Below are positions 13,145 to 25,442 of a DNA stretch of 64,000 nucleotides, in pieces (position 1 is the stretch's first letter; each line of letters begins with the position of its first letter). The notes below the pieces were generated by a model. It was not told where the DNA came from. It was given only the letters and a program-made list of their open reading frames with translations, and did no database searches. Source of the stretch: Antedon mediterranea (lineage: Eukaryota > Echinodermata > Crinoidea > Comatulida > Antedonidae); the NCBI RefSeq assembly GCF_964355755.1, contig NC_092672.1, forward strand, positions 20,268,501-20,332,500, in the 5' to 3' direction. The position numbers and the translations under genes are program-made.

Positions 13145-13662
13145 ACATTGAATTAAACAGGGTAGGTAAATAATCATAACCACCTCATTAGAAAGTTTAA
13201 TACACACTCCAAACAATGAAATGTGTGTTTGTACTTCATATTATTTATTAAAGAACAATGTTAGTATAAAATAACTGTCGAAACAAACAATTGTTACAGT
13301 AATTTATAAATATACCTCTTTTCTTTATTAAATATTCCCTCAATCAACTATTTTTCCAGGTGTCAATATGTTATAATATTCAACATGCGACAGGATGCTG
13401 ACATCTTGACTGGTAAATTCAAATGTTGTTTCAACTTTACATTGACATTACATAATACCTCAATTGGTCAAGTTGCTCTTTAAATATACATTGTCCCTTT
13501 GAGCATAGAATTTCAAAATTGTTTATCCTATTTTTATGCATAATAAAGCAAACCTTTGGCTGGAACTTATTTTCCTATGAATTATCCATATATTATCACT
13601 ATCTGCTACAAGAAATAGTTGTTAACATTTTTAAAATATAATAATTTTGATGCTCATTTTTT

Positions 13663-13974
13663 ATGCAGATTGACATTTATTTGGTTGACCAATATTGTTT
13701 AATCTCAGGTGATCATCTAGCAGAAAGAGAAAATCAGAAGCTGCAGCACATTTACATGCTACAAAGTACAATGATTAAAATCCAGTCTTTAGAAGAGAAT
13801 CTTGAGCATTTAAGAAATGAACTCTCAGTGTCACTTGTAACAAAACAGCATAGTAAGATTGCAGAGACTGGCCACAGAATAAATCTAAAAGAACAAGAGG
13901 TCAAAGACTTGGTCAGTCCTACATTATACACCTTTAAAATTATGTCTAAAACATGCAAATACTATAAAAATTAA
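13663..13974 (+). pseudogene. Coiled-coil coding fragment, in TIR transposon
   Basis: Frame of 103 codons whose central part (about residues 17-85) is strongly predicted by eye as coiled coil: charged heptads such as IQSLEENLEHLRNELS and HRINLKEQEVKDL. Possible splice acceptors lie at TTTTTATGCAG (about 13669) and AATCTCAG (13708). The last 20 codons look intronic. Together with the fragments upstream and downstream it could be part of a multi-exon gene carried by the transposon. Function unknown. Confidence 0.42.
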
Positions 13975-14053
13975 TGCCATATTTCTTTTATATATTTTAT
14001 ATAGCGAACTACTATGAACCAAGAGATTTGAAACTGGACCTCTATGTACAAAA

Positions 14054-14209
14054 ATGGACGAGGTATTTAGAAAAAATAAATTCCTCGACAGCAGTACCAT
14101 GGAAAAAGTTTTGTGGGAAATCATGAAGTCACATCTGACGTTTATTTCACCTGAGATCCAGCATGAAGTAACTAGGCCGGTAACTAAGTGGAGAAAAGTT
14201 GAGGAATAG
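14054..14209 (+). pseudogene. 51-codon C-terminal-like fragment, in TIR transposon
   Basis: ATG at 14054 to TAG at 14207-14209, with the frame open upstream to about 14015. It reads as soluble, protein-like sequence (MDEVFRKNKFLD, EKVLWEIMKSHLTF, HEVTRPVTKWRKVEE). It lies about 80 bp after the coiled-coil frame, past an AG at TTTATATAG, so it may be the last exon of the same gene. I do not recognise the family, and reading phases across the candidate splice sites do not clearly join. Confidence 0.38.
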
Positions 14210-14373
14210 TTTGCTATTTCTCAGTTAATTGTTACAGTATTGCATATTATTATGTACAGTATACTGTATGAATGGTAGTATTTTTGTGTGTTATTGCTAG
14301 AACAATGATTTTGAAAATATTTAACAAATGGTATATGAATTGTAATTGAATTTAATTTTTGGGAAGCTATTTA

Positions 14374-15290
14374 ATTTTAATTTGGTTTATATATATTATT
14401 GATTGATAACGGAAATTGATGTTATTTAGTGATTTAGATTGTGATTGCATATATAATACAATACAAATATGAAAGAAATATGCATTTATAATTAAATATC
14501 TAATGTCACAGTACTCTATAGCTTCTTTCTATTAATATATTACAGATCTTTGACTAAGACATGCTAGGTAGGCTGCTAGTCTTTAACCTGCTGATGATGT
14601 AGCCTAGCCTATATAGTATAGGCCTAGCTAGGCCTGTAACCTGGCCTACTCTGTACTCCTCTCTCCCAATATGAATGATTATTAAAAAAGCTTAGGCCTA
14701 GGCTAGGCCTAATTTTTAATGAGAACCAGGAACAAGTAATTAATCAGCTTTATAACAGGTCAACTGTCACTCAGGCCCCCGAATATACATGTTTACGTGT
14801 TAAAAATAAACAGTTATTTTATTTTAATTTGGTTTATATATTAATAATTATTTATTGATAACGGAAATTGATGTTATTTACTGATTTAGATTGTGATTGC
14901 ATATCAAAATAATAAATATACAATACAAATATGAAAGAAATATGCATTTATGATTAAATATCTAATGTCACAGTACTCTATAGCTTCTTTCTATTAATAT
15001 ATTACAGATCTTTGACTAAGACATGCTAGGTAGGCTGCTAGCCTTTAACCTGCTGATGATGTAGCCTAGCCTATTATATAATATAGGCCTAGCTAGGCCT
15101 GTAGCCTGGCCTACTCTGTACTCCTCTCCCAATATGAATGATTATTAAAAAAGCTTAGGCCTAGACTAGGCCTAATTTTTAATTAGGACCAGGAACAAGT
15201 AATTAATCAGCTTTATAACAGGTCAACTGTCACTCAGGCCCCCCGAATATACATGTTTACGTGTTAAAAATAAACAGCCATTAGTCTTAC
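14374..15290. repeat. Tandem duplication of about 450 bp in TIR transposon
   Basis: TTTGGTTTATATAT, AACGGAAATTGATG, CTTTGACTAAGACATGCTAG and the AGGCCT-rich hairpin-forming stretch occur in order at about 14380-14810 and again at about 14825-15290, with small indels. One copy is diverged by only a few per cent from the other, so it is younger than most features in the transposon. Confidence 0.85.
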
Positions 15291-16360
15291 ACAGCTGGTT
15301 TTAACCACGCAAGGGGCCTGGGCATAGCCTATTATAAGCTAGCATAGGAAAAAATCCAGCCAGGCAATATGAATACGATCCTTGTTAAAACATTCAAGGA
15401 TAACTAAAGTATCCAACTAAATCAAAGAATTCAACAGAAAAAATTATTTTTAAACTGAGATGGAAAACAACATTTATACCTACTTTTTAAATGTATCACT
15501 TGAGAAAAAAACTGGCGTTGGGTGTACAATTTTCAATTACATTACCTCTTAAAATCCACGTGATAAAACGACGACAACATGTTTTTCACCTTCATCCAGG
15601 GTTGTTCTAATGAATATTCATTATTTTTCTGACTTTCGCGGTCTTTATTTGTTTTTATTGGCTATTAAAAAACAGTCGTTTTATGCTTGATTGCTTCCGG
15701 GTTCCTCATGTGGTTTGTATACAATATGTTTTCGGAATCGCTACTCCATAAAACGCTATGAAACGTTGGGGGCGCTGCACTTAATTCATATTTCTGGAAC
15801 AGCTGTGAGCTCATCAGAATAAAAAGTGATAATCATGATTAAAACGTTTTCTGGAAGCTAAGGGATTGTAGATACGAATTCATGTAAACATTTTGCCAAT
15901 CGGATATTGTGACGTCATCATATGGCCAGTTGAATAAAAAAAGGCGTATTTTCATATTTTGCGTATTATTTCATCACATTTAAAAGGGCGCGCATCTATA
16001 TTTTACGTATTCAAATTTCTTCTACTCGCTAATATGTTGTTGCTGAGATAATATCCTTCCGAAATTGTTATTTTAGTGTTTCATTTTGATACCGTCGCCA
16101 TGTTAAAAAATGGAATAAATGGCGGGTCCCGTAATTTCACCTATTCTACACTGTATGTAATATGTATACAGATTATACTGTTTATACTGTACTATATGAC
16201 ACAAAATTGATAGAATTCAGCACTAACAACATATTATATTCTTCAGATCAGGTCATAATGCCATAATCTTTTTCTGTGTGCAAAATTCTAACGCATGACG
16301 TGCACGTGGCGTTTGTCGTGCGGATAACTAACTCGTCAAAGTGACGAGTTTCATGTCTAG

Positions 16361-17781
16361 TTCTTCTTTCTTTCTCCTCCATTTTTGTGTCTTGCGTATC
16401 TCAAAAACTTGTAAATATAACATTTTATAACTTTGTCAACATATGGGCATTTACGTGAAGTTGTGCACCTCCTATTTTTGAATGACGTCAGAGTTGCGCA
16501 ACGTGACTTACGTGCGATTTTATGATTTTTTATGATTGATCATAGGCTAAAAACTAAGCATAATTTTGTTTTGACACTTTCTGAAAATTTAAGTCATATC
16601 AAGGGCAAACTTTTTGTGGATTAAAAATGCCATATTTTACAAGACGTTACGCGCACACGCGCATTTCTCCTCTATTTTTGTGTCTCGCTTATATCAAAAA
16701 TGTGTAAACATAACATTTCATAACTTTGTCAACATATGGGCATTCACGTGAAGTTGTGCACCTACTATTGTGAATGACGTCAGAAATGCGTAACGTGACT
16801 TACGCGTGATTTTATGAATTTCCCGTATTTAACATCGATTGAAAACCAAATAACAATTTATGTTGAAACTTAGCAAAAGTTTAATTTATATCTTGCGCTA
16901 ACTTTTTGTGCACTAAAAATAGCATGTTTTACACGAAGATACGCGCGCACGCGCATTTAAAATTTAAAATGCTCAAAATTAATTTCTAATCAACTTTCTA
17001 CGCTGATCATGACATTTTGAGCATGTCTAAAATTCCCACGCGCGCGAACAATTTTGCACGCGTGGTCCGCACGTAGCGCTAAAAACATCTTTTTTTTGCG
17101 TGAATTATGTTTTTCCAGCCTTTTATAGTAATTTTATCAAATTTTAAAACAATTTAGACTTAAAATTACGTCATACGAGCACGTCGAATTATACAATTTG
17201 TGCGTGTTTTTAATGAAAAAATTCAAAAATTCGTCAAAATTATGCCTTTTTTTAAACAATCATAGATTCTAAACTACGAGGCAAACTTTTTTTTACTTAC
17301 ATATTCTGAAAGGTGATGAGTTGTAGATATCGGATCATTAATCAATATGGCTAACCGGACATTGTGACATCATCGTATGGCCACACGAATGTAAAATATA
17401 TGATTTTTGTCTCTTTCGTTTATTGCTCATCACATTAAATGGAGCGCATCATGCTTATCTGTATTCCTTTTTCTCCGAGATTTTAATATTGTCTAGGTCA
17501 ATCTACTATCTTATGCATGTGTTAAAAATATTTAATTGTTATGACATCATCCATGCCTAAAAATTTAAATTACGTGTATACAGATTATACTGTGTACTTT
17601 AAAATGTATATACTATATGACACAAAATAGACAGGATTTAGCACTAACAACATATCATATTCTTCAGTTCAGGTCATAATGCCATAATCTTTTTCTGTGT
17701 GCAACATTCCAACGTATGACGTGCACGTGGCGTTTGTCGAGCGGATAACTAACTCGTCAAAGTGACGAGTTACATGTCTAG
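16361..17781 (+). mobile_element. HINE H5, right part, class a
   Basis: Begins with TTCTTCTTTCTTTC immediately after the CTAG of H4, without a hairpin, and ends with an AG-type terminus (CTAG at 17778-17781). It carries the internal first-segment duplication and lacks the second module, as H2 does. It pairs with the left part at 7607-7678. Confidence 0.8.
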
Positions 17782-18943
17782 TTCTTCTTTCTTTCCCGGA
17801 TTTTTGTTGCAGCTATATCTCAAATGTTTGTAGACATAACTTTGTATAACTTTGTCATAAGATTGACCTGTAGCTGTAGATATGCAGGAAACTTTGTTAT
17901 ATGACGTTAGAGTCGCGTAGCGTAAGTAACGCGCGATTTTATGAATTTCAATGATTGGTCATAGATTATAAACCAAAAGTCATTTTGTATTGACACTTGG
18001 TGAAAATTTAAGTCATATCAAGGGCAAACTTTCTATGGATTAAAAATGGCATGTTTCACAAGAAGTTACGCGCGCACGCGCATTTAAAATTTCAAAATGC
18101 GCAAAATTTATTTCTAATCAACTTTCTACGCTGATCATGACATTTTGAGCATGTCAAAAATTCCCGCGCGCGCGAACAAATTTACGCGTATGGTGCACAC
18201 GGAGCATGAAAATCATGTTTTTTTCTCTTGAATTATGATTTTCCAACCTTTCCTAGTCATTTTAAAAAAGATTGACATCATTTGAAATTAAAATGACGTC
18301 ATACGAACACGTTGATTTATACCATTTGCGCGCGTTTTAGTTGAAAAAGTTATAAATATTGTCAAAATAATGCCAATTTTGAATCTATTATAGCTCCTCA
18401 GGATCATCCACGACCCCCAATTTTTTTAATTTTATATGTAAGTAGATATGTTGTAGATATGAATTCATGCAGAATCTTTACCCCTAGGATGTTATAACGT
18501 CATCGTATGGCCACACGAATGTAAAATATAGGGTTTTTTACTCTTTCGTTATTGCTCATCACATTAAATAGAGCGCATCTCACTTTTACGTTCCCAAAAT
18601 TCTTCAAATTTGTTTTAATGTAATTATTTAGATAATTATCTTCTAAAGTGGTTATCTTTATATGTCAATTTGATGATGTCATCGTGTTAATAATTGGATT
18701 TAAAAGATGGGTCTCGTAATTCCGTCTATGCTACACTGTATATAACATATATACAGTTTATTCTGTAAAATACTGTAAAATATGGTGTATGCTACATAAT
18801 AGGTACAATTCAGCACTGTAAACATTTTTATTTCATGTCAAAGGATGGCATAATAATTGTCGAGGTTCATATAGTTTAAAGTACGTGCATGTTGCGTATG
18901 CGCGGATAACCCGAACTCGTCAAAGTGACGAGTTCAAGTCTAG
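17782..18943 (+). mobile_element. HINE H6, right part, class b
   Basis: Begins TTCTTCTTTCTTTCCCGG directly after the CTAG of H5 and closely follows the H1/H12 body to a class b end (CTAG at 18940-18943). It differs from H1 in a few positions (for example AAGGGCAAAC versus AAGGCAAAC), so it is slightly older. It is the outer element of the nest starting at 7538. Confidence 0.82.
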
Positions 18944-18945
18944 TT

Positions 18946-20537
18946 GGTTATCCGCAACTTTAAGTTGCGGATAACCCTTGTGATTGTAAATATCTTTTTC
19001 TTCATCATCTTCTTTGTTATTCTTCTTTCTTTCCCGGATTTTTGTGACCAGCATATATCTATTGCTTGTGAACATAACTTTGTATAACTTTGTCAAAAGA
19101 TTGACCTGTAGCTGTAGATGTGCAAGAAACTTCGTTATATGACGTTAGAGTCGCGCAGCGTGAGTTACGCGCGATTTTATGAATTTAAATGGTTGATTAT
19201 AGATTATAAACCAAAAGTCATTATATATTGACACTTTGTGAAAATTTAAGTTAAATTAAGGGCAAACTTTCTATGGATTAAAAATGACATGTTTCACAAG
19301 AAGTTACGCGCGCACGCGCATTTAAAATTTAAAAATGCGCAAAATTAATTTCTAATCAACTTTCTACGCTGATCATGACATTTTGAGCATGTCAAAAATT
19401 CCCACGCGCGCGAAAAAAATTACGCGTAAGGTGCGCACGGAGCACGAAAATCATGTGTTTTTCTCTTGAATTATGATTTGACAGTCTTTCCTAGTTATTT
19501 TAAAAAAGATTGACATCATTTCAAATTAAAATGACGTCATACGAACACGTTGATTTACACCATTTGCGCGCGTTTTAGTTGCAAAAGTGACAACATAATG
19601 TCAAAATTAAGCTTATTTTTAATCTATTATAGCTCCTCAGGATCAACCGTTACCCCCAATTTTTTTAATTTAATATGTAAGCAGATATGTTGTAGATATG
19701 AATTCATGCAGAATCTTTACCACTCGGATGTTATGACGTCATCGTATGGCCACACGAATGTAAAATATTGGATTTTTGACTGTTTCGCTATTGCTCATCA
19801 CATTCAACAAAGCGCATCTCGCTTATACGTATTCCATTTCCCCCGAAATTGTAATATTGTCTACGTCAATCAACTATCTTTCGCATGAATTAAAAATTTT
19901 TTAATTTTTATGACGTCATCATGTCTAAAAACGTAAATAACTTGGGTCACTTATTTTCATCTTTACAGTAAATTTCAATCTGTTATAGCTCGTCAGATTA
20001 AAAAGTGATAATCATGATTAAAACGTTTTCTGGAAGCTATTGGATTTTAGATACGAATTGATGTGAATATTTTGCCAATCAGATGTTGTGACGTCATCAT
20101 ATGGCCAGTTGAATTCAAAAAGTCATATTTTCATCTCTTGCGTCAAAGTTCATTGCGTTTAAACGAGAGCGCATCTCACTTTTACGTTCCCAAAATTCTT
20201 CAAATTTGTTTTAATGTAATTATTTAGATAATTATCTTCTAAAATGGTTATCTTTATATGTCAATTTGATGATGTCATTGTGTTAATAATTGGATTTAAA
20301 AGATGGGTCTCGTAATTTCGTCTATGCTACACTGTATATAACATATATACACTTTATTCTGTAAAATACTGTAATATGGTGTATGCTACATAATAGGTAC
20401 AATTCAGCACTGTAAACATATTTATTTCATGTCAAAGGATGGCATAATAATTGTCGAGGTTCATATAGTTTAAAGTATGTGCATGTTGCGTATGCGCGGA
20501 TAACCCGAACTCGTCAAAGTGACGAGTTCAAATCTAG
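18946..20537 (+). mobile_element. HINE H7, complete, class b (long form)
   Basis: 1592 bp. The 5' hairpin has the CAACTTTAAG centre; the class b end has CTAG at 20534-20537. It contains the second module (CTGTTATAGCTCGTCAG near 19980). A 112-codon frame at 19550-19888 recurs in H9 only because the elements are near copies; it has no family features. Confidence 0.86.
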
Positions 20538-20574
20538 TTTTTGTCAGGATCTTTTTTTTTTTTTTTTTTTTTGG
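20538..20574 (+). mobile_element. HINE T-run fragment without hairpin
   Basis: TTTTGTCAGGATC plus a T-run matches the segment that normally follows a class c 5' hairpin. The hairpin itself is missing, as if H7 had entered between TTGTTAT and TGTCAGG and the left part was lost. Confidence 0.55.
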
Positions 20575-20650
20575 GGTTATCCGCAACTTTAAGTTGCGGA
20601 TAACCCTTGTGATTGTAAATATCTTTTTCTTCATCATCTTCTTTGTTATT
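20575..20650 (+). mobile_element. HINE H9, left part (split element)
   Basis: Class b hairpin (CAACTTTAAG centre) and the following TCATCATCTTCTTTGTTATT, identical in order to H7. The next bases of H7 (CTTCTTTCTTTCCCGG) reappear at 22519 after the CTAG of H8, so H8 opened this element exactly at T|T. Confidence 0.83.
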
Positions 20651-22518
20651 AGTTATCCGCTTAGTAGCGGATAACTGCTTGTAATCGTCCTGTTACTTTT
20701 TTTTTTTTTTTTCTTATTTCTTTCTCCCTCATTTTTGTGTCTCGCGTATCTCAAAAACTTGTAAACATAACATTTCATTACTTTGTCAACATATGGGCAT
20801 TTACGTGAAGTTGTGCACCTCTTATTTTTGAATGACGTCAGAGTTGCGCAACGTGACTTACGTGCGATTTTATGATTTTTTATGATTGATCATAGACTAA
20901 AAACCAAGCATAAATTTGTTTTGACACTTTGTGAAAATTTAAGTCATATCAAGGGAAAACTTTTTGTGGATTAAAAATGGCATGTTTTACAAGACGTTAC
21001 GCGCGCACGCGCATTTCTCCTCTATTTTTGTGTCTCGCGTATCTAAAAAACGTGTAAACATAACATTTCATAACTTTGTCAACATATGGGCATTCACGTG
21101 AAGTTGTGCACCTCCTATTGTGAATGACGTCAGAAATGCGCAACGTGACTTACGCACAATTTTATGAATTTCGCGTATTTAACATAGATTTAAAACCATA
21201 TAACAATTTAAATTGAAACTTAGCAAAAGTTTAATTTATATCATGCGCTAACTTTCTGTGGATAAAAAATTGCGTGTTTTACACAAAGTTACGCGCGCAC
21301 GCTAATTTAAAATTCAAAATGCGAAAAATCAATTTCTAATCAACTTTCTACGTGTTTCATATCATTTTAAGCATGTAAAAAATTCCCACGCGCGCGCTTT
21401 TTTTTACGCGCGCGGTGCGAACGTAGCGTTGAAAACCATTTTTCTCTCGTGATTTATGTTTTCAAGCCTTTTATAGTAATTTTACCAACTTTGAAACAAT
21501 TTCGACTTCAAATTACGTCATACGGGCACGTCGAATTGGATAATTTATGTGCGTTTTTGAGGAAAAAGTTCAAACATTTGTCAAAATTATACCTTTTTTT
21601 AAACAATCATAGATTCTAAACTACGAGGTGAACTTTGTTTAAATTACATATCCAGGAAGATAATAAGTTGTAGATAAGGAATCATGCATTGATATGGCAA
21701 ACCGGACATTGTGACATCATTGTATGGCCACGCGAATATAAAATATAGGATTTTTGTATCTTTCGTCATAGCGCATCTCATTTAATAGAGCGCCTCTCCA
21801 CTTATCCGTATTCCATTTTAACCCAGATTTTGAAATTTTCTAGGTCAATCAACTATCTTACGCAAGAGTAAACATTTTTATATTTTTTGACGTCATAATG
21901 TCTAAAAATATAAATAACGTGGGTCACTTATATTTATCTTTACAGTAAATTTTAATCTGTTATAGCTCATCAGAATAAAATGTGATAATCACGATTAAAA
22001 CGTTTTCTGGAAGCTATTGGATTGTAGATACGAATTCATGTAAACATTTTGCCAATCGGATGTTGGGACGTCATCATATGGCCAGTTGAATAAAAAAAGA
22101 CGTATTTTCATATTTTGCGTAATAGTTCATCACATTTAAAAGGGCGCGCATCTATATTTTACGTATTCAAATTTCTTCTACACGTTAATATGTTGTTCCT
22201 GAAATAATTTCCTTCTGAAATTGCTATCTAAGTGTTTCATTTTGATACCGTCGCCATGTTAAAAATTGGAATAAATGGCGGGTCCCGTAATTTCACCTAT
22301 TCTACACTGTAATATGTATACAGATTATACTGTTTGCATGTATATACTATATGACACAAAATTGACAGAATTCAGCACTAACAGCATATCATAATATTCT
22401 TCAGTTCAGGTCATAATGCCTTAATATTTTTCTGTGTGCAATATTCTAACGTATGACGTGCGCGTGGCGTTTGTCGAGCGGATAACTAACTCGTCAAAGT
22501 GACGAGTTTCATGTCTAG
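20651..22518 (+). mobile_element. HINE H8, complete, class a (long form)
   Basis: 1868 bp, AG-type hairpin and AG-type 3' end (CTAG 22515-22518). It carries both the internal first-segment duplication (restart near 21020) and the second module near 21955, as H3 does. It is inserted into H9. Confidence 0.86.
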
Positions 22519-24036
22519 TTCTTCTTTCTTTCCCGGATTTTTGTGACCAGCATATCTCTATTGCTTGTGAACATAACTTTGTATAACTTTGTCAAAAGAT
22601 TGACCTGTAGCTGTAGATGTGCAAGAAACTTCGTTATATGACGTTAGAGTCGCGCAGCGTGAGTTACGCGCGATTTTATGAATTTAAATGGTTGATCATA
22701 GATTATAAACCAAAAGTCATTATATATTGACACTTTGTGAAAATTTAAGTTAAATTAAGGGCAAACTTTCTATGGATTAAAAATGACATGTTTCACAAGA
22801 AGTTACGCGCGCACGCGCATTTAAAATTTAAAAATGCGCAAAATTAATTTCTAATCAACTTTCTACGCTGATCATGACATTTTGAGCATGTCAAAAATTC
22901 CCATGCGCGCGAAAAAAATTACGCGTAAGGTGCGCACGGAGCACAAAAATCATGTGTTTTTCTCTTGAATTATGATTTGACAGTCTTTCCTAGTTATTTT
23001 AAAAAAGATTGACATCATTTCAAATTAAAATGACGTCATACGAACACGTTGATTTACACCATTTGCGCGCGTTTTAGTTGCAAAAGTGACAACATAATGT
23101 CAAAATTAAGCCTATTTTTAATCTATTATAGCTCCTCAGGATCAACCGTTACCCCCAATTTTTTTAATTTAATATGTAAGCAGATATGTTGTAGATATGA
23201 ATTCATGCAGAATCTTTACCACTCGGATGTTATGACGTCATCGTATGGCCACACGAATGTAAAATATTGGATTTTTTACTGTTTCGCTATTGCTCATCAC
23301 ATTCAACAAAGCGCATCTCGCTTATACGTATTCCATTTCCCCCGAAATTGTAATATTGTCTACGTCAATCAACTATCTTTCGCATGAATTAAAAATATTT
23401 TAATTTTTATGACGTCATCATGTCTAAAAACGTAAATAACTTGGGTCACTTATTTTCATCTTTACAGTAAATTTCAATCTGTTATAGCTCGTCAGATTAA
23501 AAAGTGATAATCATGATTAAAACGTTTTCTGGAAGCTATTGGATTGTAGATACGAATTGATGTGAATATTTTGCCAATCAGATGTTGTGACGTCATCATA
23601 TGGCCAGTTGAATTCAAAAAGTCATATTTTCATCTCTTGCGTCAAAGTTCATTGCGTTTAAACGAGAGCGCATCTCACTTTTACGTTCCCAAAATTCTTC
23701 AAATTTGTTTTAATGTAATTATTTAGATAATTATCTTCTAAAATGGTTATCTTTATATGTCAATTTGATGATGTCATCGTGTTAATAATTGGATTTAAAA
23801 GATGGGTCTCGTAATTTCGTCTATGCTACACTGTATATAACATATATACAGTTTATTCTGTAAAATACTGTAATATGGTGTATGCTACATAATAGGTACA
23901 ATTCAGCACTGTAAACATATTTATTTCATGTCAAAGGATGGCATAATAATTGTCGAGGTTCAGATAGTTTAAAGTATGTGCATGTTGCGTATGCGCGGAT
24001 AACCCGAACTCGTCAAAGTGACGAGTTCAAATCTAG
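22519..24036 (+). mobile_element. HINE H9, right part, class b
   Basis: Continues the left part at 20575-20650; the combined length of 1594 bp equals H7 within two bases. Sequence is nearly identical to H7. CTAG at 24033-24036. Confidence 0.86.
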
Positions 24037-24038
24037 TT

Positions 24039-24148
24039 GGTTATCCGCACTTGGCGGATAACCTCTTGTTATTGTCAGGATCTTTTTTTGGTTATCCGCA
24101 CTTGGCGGATAACCCCTTGTTATTGTCAGGATCTTTTTTTTTTTTTTT
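24039..24148 (+). mobile_element. Two stacked class c hairpin 5' ends
   Basis: 24039-24089 and 24090-24148 each hold the ACTTG hairpin, CTTGTTATTGTCAGGATC and a T-run, then stop where the next GGTTATCCGC begins. With the start of H10 this makes three 5' ends in a row. The likely reading is repeated insertion into the T-run of the preceding element. H15 and H16, which lack hairpins, are candidates for the two missing right parts. Confidence 0.75.
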
Positions 24149-25368
24149 GGTTATCCGCACTTGGCGGATAACCCCTTGTTATTGTCAGGATCTTTTTTTT
24201 TTTTTTTATTTTTCTCTTTTTTTTTCTATTTTCTTCTTTCTTTCCACGATTTTTGTTCGCAGCATATCTCTATCTTCTGGCTAACATAAGATTGTGTAAC
24301 TTTGTCATAAGATTGCCCTGTAGCTGTAGATGTGCATGAAACTTTTTTTTATGAATTTTGAGTCGCGCAGCCTAAGTTACGCGCGATTTTATGAATTTAA
24401 ATGATTGATCATAGATTAAAAACCGAAAGTTATTTTGTATTGAAACTTTGTGAAAAATTAAGTCATATCAAGCGCAAACTTTCTATGGATTAAAAATTGC
24501 ATGTTTCAAAGAAAGTTACGCGCGTACGCGCATTTAAAATTTCAAAATGCAAAAAATCAACTTCTAATCAATTTTCTACGCGTTTCATATCATTTTGAGC
24601 ATTTCAAAAATTCCCAGGCTTGCGCAATTTTTTTACGCGCGCCTGCGCACGTAGCGCAAAAACATCTTTTTTTTGCTAGATTTTTGTTTTTTCTGTCTTT
24701 TATAATATATTTACCAATTTTCAATCAATTTTGCCTTAAAATCTCGTCATACGAGCACGTAGAATTAAACAATTTGCGCGCAATTTTGATGAAAAAGTCC
24801 AAAAATTTGTCAAAATTATGCCTTTTTTTAAACAGTCATAGATTCTAAACTACGTGGTAAACTTTTTTATAATTACATATTCTGGTAGTAGATGAGTTGT
24901 AGATATCGAATCATGTATCAATATGGCTATCAGGACATTGTGACGTCATCGTATGGCCACTCGAATATAAAATATAGGATTTTTTTCTCTTTCGTATAGC
25001 TCATCACATTTAATAGAGCGCATCTCCACTTATCCGTATTCCATTGCCCTCCATTTCTTTATATTGTCTATGTCAATCAATTATCTTTCGCATGATTCAC
25101 CATTTTAAAAATTGTTATGACGTCATCATGTGCAAAAGCGTCAATAACTTTGGTCACTTATTTTCACCTATTCTGAACTGTATGTAGTACGTATACGGTA
25201 TATAGTGTATACCGTATACACTTTGACGTGACACAAAATAGAGAGCGCACTCACATTTTTTCAATGGCATAATCGTTTTTCTGCGCGCAATATTCCAACG
25301 TATGACGTGCACGTGGCTATAGGACTGCGGATAACCTAACTCGTCCGTAGTGACGAGTTCAAATCTAG
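24149..25368 (+). mobile_element. HINE H10, complete, class c
   Basis: 1220 bp. ACTTG-loop hairpin; 3' end GCGGATAACC, TA, then a hairpin with AACTCGTC / GACGAGTT arms and CGTAGT loop; CTAG 25365-25368. Body without the second module. Confidence 0.85.
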
Positions 25369-25370
25369 TT

Positions 25371-25442
25371 GGTTATCCGCTCGCTCTTGGCGGATAACCT
25401 CTTGTTATTGTCAGGATCTTTTTTTTTTTTTTTTTTTTTTTT
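25371..25442 (+). mobile_element. HINE H11, left part (split element)
   Basis: Hairpin with a CTCGCTCTTGG insert between the arms, then CTTGTTATTGTCAGGATC and a T-run. H12 starts inside the T-run, and the element resumes with TTTTCTATG at 26663. Confidence 0.8.

Larger units (their letters stand above)
12038..15807. mobile_element. 3.77-kb TIR DNA transposon inside H4
   Basis: The termini are inverted: CACAGCTGTTTCA at 12038 and the complement of CACAGCTGTTCCA at the right end. A GCGCCC motif lies a few dozen bases inside both ends. AGCT flanks both sides (12034-12037 and 15808-15811), a 4-bp target duplication within the HINE's TTATAGCTCATCAG. The interior is AT-rich, contains AGGCCT motifs, three coding-like fragments and an internal duplication. 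Superfamily not assigned: the ends do not clearly match hAT, piggyBac, Tc1 or Harbinger, and a 4-bp duplication is uncommon. Confidence 0.78.
11027..16360 (+). mobile_element. HINE H4, class a, split by a TIR transposon
   Basis: The left part is 11027-12037 and the right part 15812-16360 (after the AGCT copy), about 1560 bp of element in total. The break lies inside the otherwise conserved TTATAGCTCATCAG. The 3' end is AG-type with CTAG at 16357-16360. It lacks the internal duplication of H2/H3. Confidence 0.85.

Noticed and set aside
19550-23387. Two near-identical 112-codon frames (19550-19888 and 23049-23387)
   Set aside because: They lie at the same place in near-identical HINEs H7 and H9, have no domain features and are interrupted in the other HINEs. 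Conservation is that of the element, not of a protein.
24039-24200. Hairpin plus T-run as intrinsic transcription terminators
   Set aside because: The structure looks like one, but bacterial-type terminators do not apply here. The same hairpins mark element 5' ends everywhere in the arrays. Termination of RNA polymerase III at the T-runs is possible but unsupported.
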